In this document: positions 60,598 to 64,000 of the stretch, in pieces
Position numbering within the stretch: the first letter of the stretch is position 1
Layout: the number at the start of each line of letters is the position of its first letter
DNA from: Siphonodentalium dalli
Lineage: Eukaryota > Mollusca > Scaphopoda > Gadilida > Siphonodentaliidae
Direction of reading: 5' to 3'
Length of the DNA stretch: 64,000 nt
Assembly: GCA_032622095.1 (NCBI GenBank)
Contig: CP136066.1
Location: forward strand, 110,943,319-111,007,318
Made by a program: the position numbers and the translations under genes
The notes under the pieces: model-generated
The model's input: the letters and a program-made list of their open reading frames with translations, nothing else
Told to the model about the DNA's origin: nothing
The model's database searches: none

Positions 60598-60733
60598 ATA
60601 GTAATTCCCTAAATAATGGACACATTTAGAGCTTTCCAATGAATGGCAACAAGCCATATTTTCGACTAAATCCTGAAAAATTACCCATAATTCTGCTGTG
60701 GTTAAGGAGTCCGTTATTTAGGGCATTACTGTA
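60598..60733 (+). mobile_element. Right half of a family F palindromic MITE
   Basis: 'agctttccaatgaatggcaa' to the terminal 'gggcattactgta', matching other F right arms. A decayed left terminus ('tagtaattccctaaataa') is joined directly, so the left hairpin arm is deleted. Confidence 0.78.
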
Positions 60734-60835
60734 TATGTCAATACTGGAGTGGAATGATACCTATCAATTACTTAAAGATGTTGTATCTCTTCCCATAACT
60801 TTGTTATATTGAATCAGGGGTATAAAATAATAAGT

Positions 60836-61008
60836 TTAACCCTTCCATGATTGGGGCTTCCTGAAATTTTGCGGAAACCGAGTGCCAATGCATTCTCTTT
60901 TATTTGAAAGTCTCCCTATGGAAGACTCGCATATATAAGAGAATGCACTGGCACAGGATCTTTAATGCAGCTGCTGCACCAGCGCAGCTCCCATCATGTT
61001 AAGGTTAA
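60836..61008 (+). mobile_element. piggyBac-type MITE (TTAACCCTTCCATGA family), copy 3
   Basis: TTAACCCTTCCATGATTGGG at the left and 'ctcccatcatgttaaggttaa' at the right, TTAA at both ends. The central hairpin is present ('gccaatgcattctctt', 'tataagagaatgcactggc'). Confidence 0.82.
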
Positions 61009-61240
61009 GTCAGAGAGACCAGTTAACCAAAGCTTGAAGCCTCCAAGCCATCAAGGTCACACCATATTACTGTCAATCAAACACAATAAATTGTCAATAA
61101 TGTATATGTTCTGCCATCATTGATAGCAATTTGACATTTGTTTTGGAAGAATGATAAGCACAAAATGTTGAAGTCCCCATCGGTTTCTCCATTATGTTGT
61201 TCAACGTAATGGCTTCATGAAACGATCAGTCCAGTGAGAG

Positions 61241-62414
61241 TAGTCCAAGTCTTCTCGTACTAAAACCGGCTAAGATATTGGGATGGAGGTGCCGGTCTTT
61301 AGTCCGAGTTCCAGGCCCATGCATTCTTATGACACGACTTAAGCGTTAGTGACCCGCTCAAATAAAACCACAATTATATGAAATAAAATATCACAATTGC
61401 GACAATAAACGGATATTTTCCGCAGAAGACATGCTATTTTATCTGAAACCCACATCAGTTGTGAATTTAAAACGGTAATTTAATGCGAAAAGAGACATTT
61501 ACCTCAATGTTTACAATTTTTTAAAAGTATGCGAACTCGGTTGACCTCGCGAACTGTGTTCGGCATTTTCCGTTGAAAATATTCCGTAGATTTTGGACAA
61601 CAACGCAAATTACGATGAATTCTCCATTGTAATCGTAATTATGTGTGTCAATAAATAAAATAATAAATAGATTAATTAAACATTGGAGATATAAATGTAA
61701 TACACTAAATAAATGAACCTTAAGTTTGAAAAGTCCCACTAAAACGGAAGAACTATATTTCGAAACTGTGTGATTCGGTTCTCCGATTATTTTATCAACA
61801 CAGATGTCAAAATGCACATCACACGCATGGCAACTTGGCAAGTCAGACACAAGAGTTCTAATTTGCTCCAATTTTGACAAGTTGCTTGCGAAAATTGTCA
61901 ACAAAACTACCGTTCTGATCCTCCATTATGTCATTAAGTTTTTAGTGCGGGAATTGTTCTGAAAGCACATAGAAAACTGGACTTTCGGGCGATCGGTTTT
62001 CGCCATTTTTGTTCGGAAAACCCGCGCTATATATAGAAACGGAAAGTAGAATTCCCAGAACAAACAGCGGATTATGCCGAACTTATTCGGACCACTTCGG
62101 CTTTCGGTTAAAACGTAAACAAACAGAGAAACAAATCGATGTTTGTGTCAATCAACCGGAATATTCTATGTGTAATTTAACATTAAAGTTAGATTATTAT
62201 ACACCATTATGACCATAAGATGTAAGCCTTTCCGATGTATATAGCATCATCTATTGATTTGCTAGGTAAATCGAGTAAAATACACCACAAATTCCCGCCA
62301 CAGATCGTGGGTGTAAGTCGTGTCATAGGATTGGTATACAAGCGGTCTTGGACTAAAGACCGGCACCTCCATCCCAATATCTTAGCCGGTTTTAGTACGA
62401 GAAGACTTGGACTA
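61241..62414. mobile_element. 1.17 kb TIR transposon, perfect 8 bp TSD
   Basis: Left TIR TAGTCCAAGTCTTCTCGTAC, continuing through 'taaaaccggctaagatattg'; the right end is its inverse and the pairing extends over about 100 bp. AGTGAGAG flanks both ends (61233-61240 and 62415-62422). A second copy of the right end opens the window (1-134). The 8 bp duplication fits hAT or P; the TAG terminus does not settle it. Two interior frames (61521-61904 minus, 62009-62212 plus) have no recognisable transposase motif. Confidence 0.87.
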
Positions 62415-62736
62415 AGTGAGAGATGATTGAACCGTTGTCTTGGTTTCCCTTATGTTGACCGCTCTAGATGTAAACATGGGATATATTGCGTGGCTCTCTG
62501 ACCAATTAAAGATGCTGTTTCTTAATGGAGGCCGAACATTTGAACATATTTTACTACTTATCTGTTATTCCTACTTACCCCAGTATGTGTACTACCTCGT
62601 TTAGAAAATTACATTTTTTTATTGAAGGTCAATCTTATAAAACACTTTTAGGAAAATGTAACACAAAATACTTCTCCTGCATTATGGAATTAATAAGGTA
62701 AAGGTGTCATCAATAAGAGTTTCATAGAAATGTATG

Positions 62737-62866
62737 TTACTGGAGCATCTTTAGTATATAGGCTGCCAATTCCTCTTGCAGTAGATTGGCAATGTCATAT
62801 AATTTAGTGTCATTTAACACTCTTTTGTGGACTGCTTGTGCCAAGTCACCAAGGAGAGGCCCACCT
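62737..62866 (-). pseudogene. Possible terminal exon or decayed coding sequence, unidentified
   Basis: On the minus strand, 'gttaatgtacctgtag' could be an acceptor. It is followed by 41 codons with a protein-like composition ending in a stop: GPLLGDLAQAVHKRVLND, then TKLYDIANLLQEELAAYIL. The frame is open further upstream to 62988 as well. No family recognised. It lies in intron 4 on the opposite strand to the gene, so a pseudogene or mobile-element remnant is as likely as a live gene. Confidence 0.35.
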
Positions 62867-63479
62867 ACAGGTACATTAACTGAGAATTGTGATATTTGAA
62901 CATGACCAAATATACAGCATGTGTGAAGGTGTTCCCTCTTAGTAAACTCAGTGATTTTGTGTTTTTTTGGAAAGTTGACCCTTCCCATTTAATTGGTGTT
63001 CATTCAAGCACGTAGCCACTCAAAATATTATTTCAATAGTCACTGGACTTGTTGGGCACACATAAGAAATTATCTTCACAAACTTTCATGGAATTCTGAT
63101 CACCACATCTGAAGATATCCTCAAAAATATCAGGGAGAACTTTTTTTTAGGTAAATACAAGTATATCAGATTGTTCTTAATGATTTAAATAAATTGAATT
63201 AACATTTAATAGTCTCCGATCATTTATGAATTAAATTTATCGAAAAAGTTCTACAAATCTAATTTTGTTCCGCTGAAATACATTAGTACCTTTGGTTGTA
63301 ACAAAATGTAATTCAATAAACAGACTGGTTGATAACCAGTTTTGTTATCAATATGTTATTCAGCAATATTTTGACAAGGAATTTCAACTTCTTGCATTTA
63401 TTATTTTTTATAAGAAAGGTTAATTAACTGTTTACACCCCATAGCCATCCCTGGATTCCTTGCACTATTTCCCCAGTAG

Positions 63480-63620
63480 TGCCTCTATGCCTCATATCCC
63501 CAGTAGCGACAGAGAGCGATTCCAGATTTCATCATAGCTGCCCCAGAACGCCACAATATGAGCCAGAATGCTTTAATGAATTTATCCATGTGTTCTGGTT
63601 GGCTGATAATTGCGAATGCT
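63480..63620 (-). pseudogene. Possible coding remnant on the minus strand, unidentified
   Basis: Minus-strand 'cgacatacccag' is followed by 44 open codons including FAIISQPEHMDKFIKAFW and SGAAMMKSGIALCRYWGYEA, then TAG. The composition looks protein-derived, but the other two frames are also partly open. No family recognised and no donor seen. Confidence 0.3.
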
Positions 63621-64000
63621 CTGGGTATGTCGACTCATTGTTTGCCTATCTAATAATAATAAAAGTGGCATCATCGCATATGATACTTGCTGTGTTAGTT
63701 CTGGGAGGTCCGTGTTTGGCCACATCCTCAATTGTATCATCTTGAAATATTGGTCATTGAACACATCTGCAAAATTATCTAAACAGCAAGTGATCAATAT
63801 TTTATTGCAATGTTTGTCATGAATTACACCCTTATGCATAGACATAATCATTATGCTCCGTTGATACTGTGACACCAACATACTTCATATACTCTAAGTG
63901 TAGTTTTAACATATGGCATATGACCTAAAGAGTTAAGAACATGATGTCATGTAGAGTCATTCATTGTCATCCCTTTCCCTGCATATCTAGGAAATTCATA

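Larger units (their letters stand above)
60535..64000 (+). other. Intron 4 (incomplete) of the thioredoxin-fold gene
   Basis: From the GTAAGT donor to the window end, no plus-strand continuation was identified. It holds two MITEs, the 1.17 kb TIR element and the minus-strand remnants listed separately. 63160-63420 is plain AT-rich sequence. Confidence 0.5.

Noticed and set aside
61521-61904. 127-codon reverse frame inside the TIR element
   Set aside because: No transposase motif, rich in Leu/Ile/Val/Phe from AT-rich DNA. Left as an open frame of unknown meaning.

Overview
This is animal genomic DNA, most likely from a bivalve or other mollusc. It is AT-rich, has no operon-like gene packing, and has only one gene I can build with confidence, made of short exons and long introns. 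Most of the rest is transposon-derived. The mollusc call rests on repeat style: arrays of 150-170 bp monomers closed by GGAC/ACGG microsatellite tails match the 'pearl' elements described from bivalves, and the phrases 'gggccataactc' and 'tccgtccgtctgt' are ones I associate with bivalve repeats. The species cannot be named.

Layout. 0-3.5 kb: the right end of a TIR transposon, then a decayed monomer array interrupted by an unusual 1.1 kb element made of about 26 CTTAAG-centred palindromes. 4.5-31 kb: mostly unrecognised sequence with nested miniature transposons. These include several piggyBac-type MITEs with TTAA at both ends, palindromic MITEs starting TACAGTAATG, a tRNA-derived SINE and a 2.7 kb composite inverted-repeat element. 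31.3-34.8 kb: two monomer-array elements (family A). 35.7-41.1 kb: families D and C of the same architecture, with a poly-G tract. 41.9-43.8 kb: a 27-30 bp minisatellite, then a hAT-like element inserted in a palindromic MITE with a perfect 8 bp target duplication.

48.8-64 kb holds the gene. Four plus-strand exons (49110-49263, 56965-57039, 59306-59413, 60399-60534) join in phase. They encode the start of a secreted or ER-lumen thioredoxin-fold protein: signal peptide, a CxxC-bearing thioredoxin-like domain and the start of a second one. It continues past the window. Intron 1 (7.7 kb) is packed with mobile elements, including one that carries a PHD-like zinc-finger reading frame inside GC-rich TIRs with a perfect 8 bp duplication. 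Other introns hold a 58 bp tandem repeat, MITEs and a 1.17 kb TIR element that is a sister of the fragment at the window start.

I see no rRNA, intact tRNA, CRISPR array or viral gene. Most open frames of 60-130 codons elsewhere lie in repeats or show no protein-like composition, so they are not annotated. All repeat-family assignments come from reading termini and flanks by eye; no database search was possible.
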